From: Jeotgalicoccus aerolatus | Lineage (GTDB): Bacteria; Bacillota; Bacilli; Staphylococcales; Salinicoccaceae | Assembly: GCF_014635205.1 (NCBI RefSeq) | Contig: NZ_BMCN01000001.1 | Location: 1,116,001 to 1,180,000 of the forward strand | DNA length: 64,000 nt | Reading direction: 5' to 3' | In this document: positions 25,470 through 33,548 of the stretch, in pieces | Layout of the letters: every line of letters starts with the position of its first letter | Numbering within the stretch: position 1 is the first letter of the stretch | Program-made: the position numbers and the translations under genes | The notes under the pieces: model-generated | Seen by the model: only the letters and a program-made list of their open reading frames with translations | Databases searched by the model: none | Told to the model about the DNA's origin: nothing

Positions 25470-27149
25470 TTATTCTCCGATTGTTACTTCATCAAGATGA
25501 TAAATACCTTGAGCATCTACCCAGAAGTTTTGAACGTTTGAGTTCATACCTGTTAAGTAGTTCTGGTGGTGAATGTAAGCCATAGGCGCTACATCTACAA
25601 GGTGATTTTGAAGCTCAGAGTAAATTTCAAGTCTGGCTTCTTCATCAGCTTCACGGCGTCCTGCCTCAAGCAGTTCGTCTACTTTATCGTCTGATAAGAA
25701 TGAACGGTTACCCGGGTCACCATGCATAGATGAATGGAACAGCGGATACGTGCCGTAGTCTGCATCACCTGTTACAGTAGACCAGCCAAGGATAAACATA
25801 TCGTGGTTACCGGCAGCTGTTTCTTCTAAGTACGCGCCCCACTCTAATTGTTCAACCGTTAAGTTAATGCCGATTTCCTGCAGTGATTCCTGCAAGTAAA
25901 CTGCTGTGTTAACACGCTCAGGGCTGTCGTTTGTCCAGATAGACAAGTCGAGGCCGTCTTCGTAGCCCGCTTCAGCCAGTAATTCTTTCGCTTTTTCAAT
26001 ATCGTATGAGATACCTTCAACGTTTTCATCGTAACCGAATACCCCTGGTGCCAGAGGTCCTTTTGCAGGAATTCCTACACCGTCATAAACACCGTTAATG
26101 ATCTCTTCACGGTCGATAGCATAAGAAATTGCCTGACGGACTTTTGGATCATTTAATGGTTCTTTTTCAGTATTGAAACCAATGTATGATAATGACATTG
26201 ATTCTGTTTCATCTAAAGCTGTTTCAGCACCGTTTGCAATGCGGTCAGCGTTGCTTGATTCAACAGTGCCTGCAATGTGAGACGTGCCCGATTCAATTTC
26301 AGCGATACGTGAAGCTGTTTCAGGAACAACTTTAAATGTCACTGTATCAAGTGTAGCCGCTTCACCATAGTAGTCATCGTTACGTTCTAAGACGACTTGT
26401 TCACCCGGTGTGCGCTCCTGTAGTTTAAATGTACCTGTACCGACAGGATTTTCTGTGACATATGTGCCCAGTTCAGATGAAATAGCATCTTGGACTGCTT
26501 CAGCTTCACCGCTGTCACGCAGTTCGTAATACTCTTCTGCAGTCATGTCTTCACCTGCTGCATCAAGCGCCTGCTGGTAGTCAGCATCGATAACATCTTT
26601 ACTGATCATACCGCCGCCGTCATGTGCAAGGTGAGCCAGTAATGGTGCGAATGGATACTCAGTTGTAATTTCTACAGTGAACTCATCCACTGCTTCAACT
26701 TCAGTAATCATTTCGTATAAGAACATACGCGGTGATGCCATTGCCGGATCAAGTACACGGTCTAAGTTGGCAACAACAGCTTCAGCATTAAATTGTGTAC
26801 CATCGTGGAAAGTGACATCATCACGAAGTGTAAAGCTCCAAGTTGTGTCATCGACCTGCTCCCATTCAGTCGCAAGACCAGGTTCTACTTCCATATCTTC
26901 ATTCAGGACAGTCAGTCCGTCATATAAGTTGTAACGTACGTTTGAAGATGGTACGTCGTTATTGCCGTGCGGATCCATCGATACGATGTCACTCATTTCC
27001 GAGATCACAAGATCCTGGCCGCCAGCTGGAGTACCTTCCGCGCTGTCTTCGCCTTCAGGCTGAACATCGCTGTCGCTCGTACAAGCTGCCAGTACTAGTG
27101 TTAAAAACAGTACCGCACTTAGAGCGAGCAGTTGTTTAAGGCTCTTCAT
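25470..27149 (-). CDS. Peptide ABC transporter substrate-binding lipoprotein (OppA paralog 1)
   Basis: 559 residues from ATG 27149 behind GAGGAGG. Lipobox LAAC, then an SBP_bac_5 (cluster C) fold with SMDPHGNNDVPSSNVRYNLYDGL, WSFTLRDDVTFHDGTQFNAEAV and TVTGDADYGTYPLFHSS motifs. It would capture peptides or glutathione-like compounds for an OppBCDF-type importer. It has its own promoter and terminator and is one of four paralogs in 14 kb. Confidence 0.92.
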   Translation of the reverse strand: MKSLKQLLALSAVLFLTLVLAACTSDSDVQPEGEDSAEGTPAGGQDLVISEMSDIVSMDPHGNNDVPSSNVRYNLYDGLTVLNEDMEVEPGLATEWEQVDDTTWSFTLRDDVTFHDGTQFNAEAVVANLDRVLDPAMASPRMFLYEMITEVEAVDEFTVEITTEYPFAPLLAHLAHDGGGMISKDVIDADYQQALDAAGEDMTAEEYYELRDSGEAEAVQDAISSELGTYVTENPVGTGTFKLQERTPGEQVVLERNDDYYGEAATLDTVTFKVVPETASRIAEIESGTSHIAGTVESSNADRIANGAETALDETESMSLSYIGFNTEKEPLNDPKVRQAISYAIDREEIINGVYDGVGIPAKGPLAPGVFGYDENVEGISYDIEKAKELLAEAGYEDGLDLSIWTNDSPERVNTAVYLQESLQEIGINLTVEQLEWGAYLEETAAGNHDMFILGWSTVTGDADYGTYPLFHSSMHGDPGNRSFLSDDKVDELLEAGRREADEEARLEIYSELQNHLVDVAPMAYIHHQNYLTGMNSNVQNFWVDAQGIYHLDEVTIGE

Positions 27150-27216
27150 TATGTATTTCCTCCTCAAAAAATTTTAAATTTTAAGACAATTTAAAATCCT
27201 AAAATTTCACTCTTTT

Positions 27217-27245
27217 ATACTACCCTAAAACAATTTTTCTTACAA
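27217..27245 (-). promoter_or_regulatory. SigA promoter of OppA paralog 1
   Basis: Minus strand -35 TTGTAA (27240-27245), 17-bp spacer, -10 TAGTAT (27217-27222). About 65 bp upstream of the start codon. Confidence 0.6.
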
Positions 27246-27337
27246 GCTTGAATTTTGAAAATATTAACACTACAAACAATTACTTATATATCATCAAAAC
27301 TCAGCCTTTTTTTACTATATCACTCTCCTCTTATAAA

Positions 27338-27351
27338 ATAAAGCGCTTTCA
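27338..27351. promoter_or_regulatory. cre-like site upstream of OppA paralog 1
   Basis: Minus strand TGAAAGCGCTTTAT, 12 of 14 to the CcpA consensus with an intact AAAGCGCTTT core. It is about 95 bp upstream of the -35, far for simple repression. The 352-bp gap 27150-27500 otherwise holds only the promoter and the next gene's terminator. Confidence 0.4.
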
Positions 27352-27451
27352 ACAATTTTATAAATTCTTGAAAGTAACTGAAAATTCTATTAATAAATTT
27401 CGAAGATTCCCTCTTTTTTGTGAAATTTACTATACTGTCAGGCTTTAAAAC

Positions 27452-27493
27452 GATAAAAACCGCCAGCCTTTTTACGGACTAACGGTTTTTATC
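27452..27493 (-). terminator. Terminator of OppA paralog 2
   Basis: Stem GATAAAAACCG / CGGTTTTTATC, 8 bp past the stop at 27501. Confidence 0.85.
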
Positions 27494-27500
27494 TTGTAAA

Positions 27501-29177
27501 TTATTGCGTCATCGAAGTTCCTCTGAAATCGAAGATGTTATACGCATCGCCTTCGAAGCCTTCGACATTATTGTTGTGTGCGTTTAAGTTTTCACCGTGG
27601 CGGATAAAGATTGCCGGTGCTTCATCAACTAAGATTTGCTGAGCCTGCATATAGAGCTCTTCGCGTTCAGCTTCTTCTGTTGACTGTCTCGCTTCGTCTA
27701 AGATGCTGTCAAGTTCAGGGTTGCTGTAGAATGAACGGTTGCCGTCCGCACCGATGTTATCGCTGTGGAACAGTGGTGCAATTCCGTTATCTGGGTCACC
27801 GGTTGAGTTGCTCCATCCAAGGATGAACATATCATGCTCCCCGGCACCAGTTGCTGCTAAGTACGCGCCCCACTCTACTTGTTCAACGTTAACTGTAATG
27901 CCCAATGTGCTTAACGATTCCTGCAGCCATAATGCCACGTCGACACGTTCAGGATTATCATCATTGACCATTAAGTTGATTGTTAAATCTTCAACACCCG
28001 CTTCATCGAGAAGTTCCTGTGCACGTTCCATGTTGTAGTCCAGTCCTTCAAGGTCCTCAGAATAACCGAGTACTCCTGGTGCAAGCGGTGCTTCAGCTGG
28101 AGTACCTGAGCCGTTATATACACCTTCTAGAACTGCTTCGCTGTCAAATGCGTGCGTGATAGCCTGACGGACTCTCGGATCGTTAAATGGCTCTTTTTCA
28201 GTGTTGAAACCAATGTAGTCTATCGATACTGATTCGTTACGTAATAACGTCACGTCTTCATTACTTTCTACACGTTCAATATTACTTGATAAAGTGGCGA
28301 GAATCGCATTAGAAGTTCCAGATTCCAGTTCAGCAATACGTGAACCGGGTTCAGAAACTACTTTGAAATCTACACCGTCGAGCAGTGCAGTATCTCCCCA
28401 ATAATCATCATTGCGAACGACTGATGTCTGTTCGCCGGGACTTCTTGAATCAAATTTAAAGTAATTCGTACCGACCGGCTCAGTTTCAACGAGCTGGCCG
28501 ACATAAGAGCTGATTTCATTCGCTACAGCTTCATGCTCATCTCCGCCTTCAGCACGGAGGTCGTAATACTCTTCAAGTGTTAAATCACTGCCCGCTTCAT
28601 CCAGAGCATTCTGGTAATCCGCATCGATTAAATCTTTACTGATCATTTTACCAGCACCGTGAGTTAAGTTATTCACCAGCGGTGCAAATGGATATTCAGT
28701 AATTAATCGAACTGTATAATCATCCACAACTTCAACTTCAGTGACCATGTCCAGTAAGAAAGAACGCGCTGAAGCTTTTGCCGGATCTTTTATGCGCTCA
28801 ACATTCGCTTTAACCACTTCTGCATTAAACTCACTGCCATCGTGGAAAGTAACACCTTCACGTAATTTGAACTCCCATGTTGTATCGTCAACTTGTTCAT
28901 ACTCTTCTGCCAGTACAGGAACGATTTCAAAATTTTCATCCTGCGTTACAAGCGGTTCGTAAATCGTATCGCGAATCTGTTCTGATGGAACATCATTACT
29001 TCCGTGCGGGTCCATCGACACCGCATCACTAGGTATAGCTAAAGTTAAAGTCCCGCCTTCAGCAGCCGCAGACTCTTCCCCTTCACTCGCTTCCTCTTCT
29101 ACATTGCTGTCGTCAGTACATGCCGCAAGGATAAGTATCAATACGCCGAGTAACGTCAAAAAACTAAATTTCTTCAT
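27501..29177 (-). CDS. Peptide ABC transporter substrate-binding lipoprotein (OppA paralog 2)
   Basis: 558 residues with lipobox LAAC and the same cluster-C fold as its neighbours (SMDPHGSNDVPSEQIRDTIY, TWEFKLREGVTFHDGSEFNAE). It starts behind GGGGGG. It has its own promoter and a terminator after it, so it is a separate unit. Most similar by eye to paralog 1; differing ligand-site residues suggest a different peptide range. Confidence 0.92.
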   Translation of the reverse strand: MKKFSFLTLLGVLILILAACTDDSNVEEEASEGEESAAAEGGTLTLAIPSDAVSMDPHGSNDVPSEQIRDTIYEPLVTQDENFEIVPVLAEEYEQVDDTTWEFKLREGVTFHDGSEFNAEVVKANVERIKDPAKASARSFLLDMVTEVEVVDDYTVRLITEYPFAPLVNNLTHGAGKMISKDLIDADYQNALDEAGSDLTLEEYYDLRAEGGDEHEAVANEISSYVGQLVETEPVGTNYFKFDSRSPGEQTSVVRNDDYWGDTALLDGVDFKVVSEPGSRIAELESGTSNAILATLSSNIERVESNEDVTLLRNESVSIDYIGFNTEKEPFNDPRVRQAITHAFDSEAVLEGVYNGSGTPAEAPLAPGVLGYSEDLEGLDYNMERAQELLDEAGVEDLTINLMVNDDNPERVDVALWLQESLSTLGITVNVEQVEWGAYLAATGAGEHDMFILGWSNSTGDPDNGIAPLFHSDNIGADGNRSFYSNPELDSILDEARQSTEEAEREELYMQAQQILVDEAPAIFIRHGENLNAHNNNVEGFEGDAYNIFDFRGTSMTQ

Positions 29178-29227
29178 TTGATTCCCCCCAATTTAAAGAA
29201 GTCGATAAACTTCTTATAATATTCAGA

Positions 29228-29256
29228 ATTTTACACTATAAGGAATGGTTCTACAA
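29228..29256 (-). promoter_or_regulatory. SigA promoter of OppA paralog 2
   Basis: Minus strand -35 TTGTAG (29251-29256), 17-bp spacer, -10 TAAAAT (29228-29233). A 7-bp hairpin (AAGAAGT / ACTTCTT) lies in the leader just before the ribosome site. Confidence 0.6.
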
Positions 29257-29356
29257 CAGCTAATTCAGAAAATTGTAATTATTGGAGGCGTTTACTTATT
29301 GGGACGTGTTGAATATTGATGATTTTGAGCTTGAAATGAGTTTGGGTCCGCTTGGC

Positions 29357-29546
29357 CGGACAATGTTATTTTCTCATTGGCCGAGTAAACGCCTTAGCCG
29401 GACAATGAGACTCTTTCATTGGCCGAGTAAGCACTCTAGTCGGACAATGAGACTTTTTCATTGGCCGAGTAAACGCTCTAGCCGGACAATGAGACTCTTT
29501 CATTGGCCGAGTAAGCCCCCTAGTCGGACAATGAGATCCTCCCATT
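29357..29546. repeat. Five tandem 42-bp repeats upstream of OppA paralog 2
   Basis: CGGACAATG recurs at 29357, 29399, 29441, 29483 and 29525, exactly 42 bp apart. Each unit forms a strong hairpin: CGGACAATGA pairs with TCATTGGCCG at 9 of 10 positions around a short loop. Because 42 is a multiple of 3 the array reads as an open frame repeating HWPSK-S-RTMRLF, which I take as spurious. The array lies between the esterase operon end and the OppA promoter in a 485-bp gap. Confidence 0.95.
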
Positions 29547-29588
29547 AACCAACCAGACCCTCAACCGCTACAAATCCAAACAAAAAAA

Positions 29589-29615
29589 CAGCAGCTGAAG
29601 TCAATTCAGCTGCTG
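29589..29615. terminator. Hairpin between repeat array and esterase operon
   Basis: Perfect stem CAGCAGCTGAA / TTCAGCTGCTG with an A-run on its left side; would act on minus-strand transcripts. Confidence 0.7.
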
Positions 29616-29634
29616 GTATCATAATTCTATAAAA

Positions 29635-29658
29635 GAAGCGGAATCACAATTCCGCTTC
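29635..29658 (-). terminator. Terminator of the esterase operon
   Basis: Stem GAAGCGGAA / TTCCGCTTC immediately past the stop at 29663. A second hairpin follows at 29589-29615. Confidence 0.75.
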
Positions 29659-29662
29659 CAAT

Positions 29663-30634
29663 CTATTGGTCCAGTTCCAGTAATATATTTACAATCTGTC
29701 TTCTCGCTTCAATGCCCTCTTTAATAGGATAGAGCGGGAAAACGTGATTCTGCATGTCATATTCATAGTATTCGAAGTCCGCGCCTGCTGCTTCCAGCAT
29801 GTTTGCATACTTTCTCGCATCCGGCAAAATAATTTCACGGGTGCCGATAAATAAATGCAATTTCGGCAAATCTTTTAATTCTCCAAACATCGGCGATACT
29901 TTATAATCATCCGGTTTGGCATCACCCGACCATATTTTCCCGATTATTTTTAAATTATCGCTCTTCAGCATCGGTTCAACTTCTTCATAATCTTCAATTT
30001 CCGGATTAGATAAAGTAATATCCAGCCAGGGCGATATGGCAATTTGAGCTTTTGGCATTTCAATATCGTTTTCCTTCATCCATTTAGTCAGCCCAAGCGT
30101 CAATCCTCCGCCGGCTGAATCTCCCATGATGACCAGGTTTTTATCTTCTTTAATCAGTTTTTTATACAGGGATTGAAGTGATTCATATGCCGTGTCGTAA
30201 CTGTACTCGGGTGTTTTCTGATAGATCGGCACGATAAACTCCATGCCTGTTTCTTTAACCATCTTGCTTAAAAATCTCCAGTGAAATACTGACGGCTGAT
30301 GAATATAACCGCCGCCGTGCAAATAGAGAACGCGCTGTTTCGACGGTTCATGCCGCGGTGACATGTTAAATACTTTCATCCCGAACAGTTCTTCGCTCGT
30401 GATATGCGACTTGACGATACTGGCAGGAATTTCATATTCCTTGCGGTTTTCTTCCGCTTTCTCTTCCAATATCTCTGCATTAATATCCGGCTTATCAAAG
30501 TTGACTACTCTGATTAGATCTTCCGCCAGCTCACTGCCGACACTTCTATGATGTACAAATATTGACCGGTATACGTACATGATGACACCGGATACCGCCG
30601 CAAAAACTGCAGTGCCTCTTAATAATTCCCTCAT
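29663..30634 (-). CDS. Alpha/beta hydrolase, HSL-type esterase
   Basis: 323 residues with an N-terminal membrane-anchor segment (about 5-24), oxyanion-hole HGGGYIH (about 105-111), nucleophile GDSAGGG, and Asp/His candidates in LPDARKY and QNHVFPLY. This is the hormone-sensitive-lipase family, hydrolysing short-chain or lipid esters. It is the last gene of an operon with a zinc-ribbon membrane protein and a condensation-type acyltransferase, so ester making and breaking are encoded together. Confidence 0.9.
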   Translation of the reverse strand: MRELLRGTAVFAAVSGVIMYVYRSIFVHHRSVGSELAEDLIRVVNFDKPDINAEILEEKAEENRKEYEIPASIVKSHITSEELFGMKVFNMSPRHEPSKQRVLYLHGGGYIHQPSVFHWRFLSKMVKETGMEFIVPIYQKTPEYSYDTAYESLQSLYKKLIKEDKNLVIMGDSAGGGLTLGLTKWMKENDIEMPKAQIAISPWLDITLSNPEIEDYEEVEPMLKSDNLKIIGKIWSGDAKPDDYKVSPMFGELKDLPKLHLFIGTREIILPDARKYANMLEAAGADFEYYEYDMQNHVFPLYPIKEGIEARRQIVNILLELDQ

Positions 30635-30663
30635 TATATATTGCCCTCCGCTTATATATTAAT

Positions 30664-31329
30664 TTAAAAGTGAAATCTTCGGCCCAGCTGCGTCATAAAC
30701 GACGCGTTGCCGATCAGCAGCATAGCTAAAAATGTAGCTATGCTGAATGATGCTGCCGATATGCTCGGCCACAGGACATTTGCCAGACCTGAAAAATACA
30801 AAATTAAAGGCAGGAAGCCAAGTGCAATCATCATGAGTAAAAAGCTGACATAACCCGTCCATTTCAAGCGGACTTTAATAATGATGATAGATATCAATAA
30901 GATTCCTGCAATGATGACGAAAGGGACGACATAGTTGACTGACCACTGCACCGATCCGGACATGCCGTCGATTACAAGCAACAGCACTGTCAGACTGACG
31001 ACCTGGGCAGTAATTTTACCGCCGAGATGTGCTGCTGACAAAATAGTATGATTCAAAGATACTACCAGATAAAATACCGCCACTGCTACATAGAATACCC
31101 ATAAGAAGTGCGGCATAACAATCATATTAATTAAGAGGCAAATCAATATGGCTATAATACCGCCGATCACAGTCATCCTTGAAATCTGTGCCCGCAGTTT
31201 ATATTGCCGCTGATTGTAGACCGGATACGCTCTGTCTTCTGTTTTTATATCCGTATCTGACAGCAGCTGGTGGCAAATAGGACACGTCGATTCATTCGTA
31301 TAAATTTCGCAGTCCTCGCAACTGTTCAC
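30664..31329 (-). CDS. Zinc-ribbon membrane protein (DUF6320-like)
   Basis: About 221 residues from GTG 31329, one base after the acyltransferase stop, with GGGGTGAG as ribosome site. A CxxC...CxxC ribbon (CEDCEIYTNESTCPIC) at the N-terminus is followed by six hydrophobic segments. The family name is from memory; the role is unknown. Gene order acyltransferase, this protein, HSL hydrolase suggests it works with them at the membrane. Confidence 0.75.
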   Translation of the reverse strand: MNSCEDCEIYTNESTCPICHQLLSDTDIKTEDRAYPVYNQRQYKLRAQISRMTVIGGIIAILICLLINMIVMPHFLWVFYVAVAVFYLVVSLNHTILSAAHLGGKITAQVVSLTVLLLVIDGMSGSVQWSVNYVVPFVIIAGILLISIIIIKVRLKWTGYVSFLLMMIALGFLPLILYFSGLANVLWPSISAASFSIATFLAMLLIGNASFMTQLGRRFHF

Positions 31330-31330
31330 G

Positions 31331-32605
31331 CTACTCACCCCATCCATTTGAAACTGCTGTAACATCGAGTCCTGTCATTCTCGTCAGCTCTTTGAAAAAT
31401 CTTTTTATAATTTCATTATCTTCAATTGAGCGCGAAAATGTAATCGTTAATTTATCATTGACTGTTGCCGTACCGCAGTTTATCGGACTTTTATTTGTCG
31501 GATAAAGAATGACATCCATAGAATCGACGTACGGCTTCATAGAATCCGGCAGCTTAATATTACCGAGATTCGACAAGGTCATTGTTTTTGCGCGTTCACC
31601 GAGCTGGTTAAAGGCAAAACGCATTACAGGATATTTAATGAAGACAGGCACAATTCTCAGCCAAATATGACTTTGAAATGACACGAAACGGTTAATGCCT
31701 GCCTGCAAAAATGCCTTGTCTGTTTTCTCAATCAGCTGCTCAGTGACGCTGCGAATTACATCATCAAACGGAATCTGATCGTTCATTGTGACTCCGATGT
31801 TTGAAACTGAAAAGAAGTTTCTGACTGATACCGAAGGAAAATGCCGTCTTAAACTCACCGGCATGGCAATCGTAATTAAATCCGCTTCAGCTTTTCTGCG
31901 CCGCTTTTCCATATGAATGGATTTGATCAGAAGGCTCGTCAGAAAACCTGTTAAAGATGTACCTTGTGCTTTGGCATAGCTGTTGAGCGCAGCGGCATCA
32001 ACAAATCCCTGAATCACATTAATCCCCGGCGGATTGAGCTGTGTTCCTTTTAGCTGATACGCTTTTTTATCGTTTGTTGCAGGATTTTTAACGTTAGTGA
32101 CGGTTGCATACTTTAAAAAGCTGTCTTCTGTCTCTTCTGTCTTCGGCGGTGCATTCGGCAGCATCAGCTCCGTCTCTTCCGCTGAAACATTCTCCTCTTT
32201 TAGCTTTAAATATTGATAGGTCAGCGTTTTTACGAACTCCGCTGCACCCCCGCCGTCTGTCAGTGAATGGAATACTTCGACTGCAATCCGTTTGCCGAAA
32301 TACAGTACGCGAATTAAGAAGGCATTATTTTCTTTTCTGTCGATCGGTGCACACGGATAATCCGTTTCTTCTTTAACTTTCAGCACCTGATCATTCTGTT
32401 CAAGGAAGTCCCAAAAAAGCCCTTTTCGCACTCTGACATTTAAAGTCGGAAAACGCAGCACGACAATATCGAGCGCTTCCTGAAGGATTTTAGGATCAAT
32501 CGTTTCATGAAGCGTAATCGATACGCGGAAAACTGCAGAGTTCGATGCATTCGATACTGCATGAAAAATTTTCCCTGTATTATCTATTTTATACCACTGA
32601 TCCAT
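31331..32605 (-). CDS. Condensation-domain-like acyltransferase
   Basis: 424 residues from ATG 32605 behind GGAGGT; the frame is open further upstream without a site. The catalytic HSLTDGG (H-x3-D-G) lies near residue 130, and the C-terminal half has ISFSR-type strands of the CoA-dependent acyltransferase fold (alcohol acetyltransferase, PapA-like). It probably transfers an acyl group to an alcohol or amine. No NRPS or PKS is nearby. First gene of the three-gene esterase operon. Confidence 0.85.
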   Translation of the reverse strand: MDQWYKIDNTGKIFHAVSNASNSAVFRVSITLHETIDPKILQEALDIVVLRFPTLNVRVRKGLFWDFLEQNDQVLKVKEETDYPCAPIDRKENNAFLIRVLYFGKRIAVEVFHSLTDGGGAAEFVKTLTYQYLKLKEENVSAEETELMLPNAPPKTEETEDSFLKYATVTNVKNPATNDKKAYQLKGTQLNPPGINVIQGFVDAAALNSYAKAQGTSLTGFLTSLLIKSIHMEKRRRKAEADLITIAMPVSLRRHFPSVSVRNFFSVSNIGVTMNDQIPFDDVIRSVTEQLIEKTDKAFLQAGINRFVSFQSHIWLRIVPVFIKYPVMRFAFNQLGERAKTMTLSNLGNIKLPDSMKPYVDSMDVILYPTNKSPINCGTATVNDKLTITFSRSIEDNEIIKRFFKELTRMTGLDVTAVSNGWGE

Positions 32606-32669
32606 AACCTGACCTCCGTCGTGCAAATTCATTTTATTACATCTATTAAATTGTATACTCAAAAGAAAA

Positions 32670-32719
32670 AAAACAGAAGCAAAACCTGCTGGCACACTCG
32701 CAGATTTCGCTTCTGTTTT
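32670..32719 (-). terminator. Terminator of the truncated oppA
   Basis: Stem AAAACAGAAGC / GCTTCTGTTTT with extra AAA/TTT pairs, just past the stop at 32724. Confidence 0.85.
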
Positions 32720-32723
32720 ATAT

Positions 32724-33503
32724 TTACTGCTGTTCTTCTAAAGTCACTGTTCTGAAATCAGGTTTACCTAAATGTCCTGGATCTAGATTGCCGACTTCAG
32801 CACGTGATGCATGAGCACTTGCTGCTTGTCTGATAAAGATTGAAGGTTGTTCTTCAACTAGAATTTTATCGATTTCCTGGTAAATCTCTGCACGTTTTTC
32901 TTCATTAGATTCCTGACGGCCCTCTTCAAGCAGTGCGTCTACTTCTTCATTATCGAAGAAGGCACGGTTGCCGCCGGACCCTTTCATTGAAGAGTGGAAC
33001 AGCGGCCATAAGCCCTGGTCCGGATCACCGACTGAATTCGGCCAGCCGAGAATGAATAAATCGTGTTCGCCGTTTGATATCGCTTCTAAGTAAGTCCCCC
33101 ATTCGAGCTGCTCCACCGATAAATTAATACCGATATCCTTGAGCTGCTCCTGCAGCAGAATTGCAATATCTATTCGTTCAGGCACGTCGTTAGTCATAAT
33201 TTTCAAATCCAGACCGTCTTCATAGCCCGCTTCCTTCATTAACTCTTTGGCACGTTTGGGATTGAGATTTTCATCTAAATCAAACAAACCTTCATATAAT
33301 ACATCTCTTCTCTGGTCAGACGGCAAATCATTTTGACCGGCCGGATCCAGTGATGACGTATCACTCGCATAAGCAGCGATGAAATCTCCCCCTGAAGTAT
33401 TCGTTTCACCATTTTCATCTGAGACTTCCACATTGGCATCACTCGTACATGCGCCGAGCACCAGTGAAATTATCGCAAGCGGCAAGTATTTTAAATACTT
33501 CAT
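32724..33503 (-). CDS. Internally deleted OppA paralog (259 aa)
   Basis: The signal peptide and lipobox (LGAC), the first 82 residues and the last about 177 residues align with the intact paralog at 33549-35225. About 299 residues are missing between DENLNP and KRAKELMKE, in frame. The C-terminal part keeps DLFILGWPN, DPDQGLWPLFHSS and VEEQPSIFIRQA. It starts behind GGGGG, has a terminator, and follows the intact gene by 45 bp in the same direction. It cannot form a normal two-lobe binding protein. Whether it has a role or is decaying is open. Confidence 0.9.
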   Translation of the reverse strand: MKYLKYLPLAIISLVLGACTSDANVEVSDENGETNTSGGDFIAAYASDTSSLDPAGQNDLPSDQRRDVLYEGLFDLDENLNPKRAKELMKEAGYEDGLDLKIMTNDVPERIDIAILLQEQLKDIGINLSVEQLEWGTYLEAISNGEHDLFILGWPNSVGDPDQGLWPLFHSSMKGSGGNRAFFDNEEVDALLEEGRQESNEEKRAEIYQEIDKILVEEQPSIFIRQAASAHASRAEVGNLDPGHLGKPDFRTVTLEEQQ

Positions 33504-33548
33504 ATTTATATCCCCCTGATTTAAAACCGAATTTATGATGCGTGAACG

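Noticed and set aside
29282-29548. 88-codon open frame on the plus strand (repeating HWPSK / RTMRLF)
   Set aside because: It is the direct translation of the 42-bp tandem array, whose period is a multiple of 3, with no convincing ribosome site or homology; treated as repeat.
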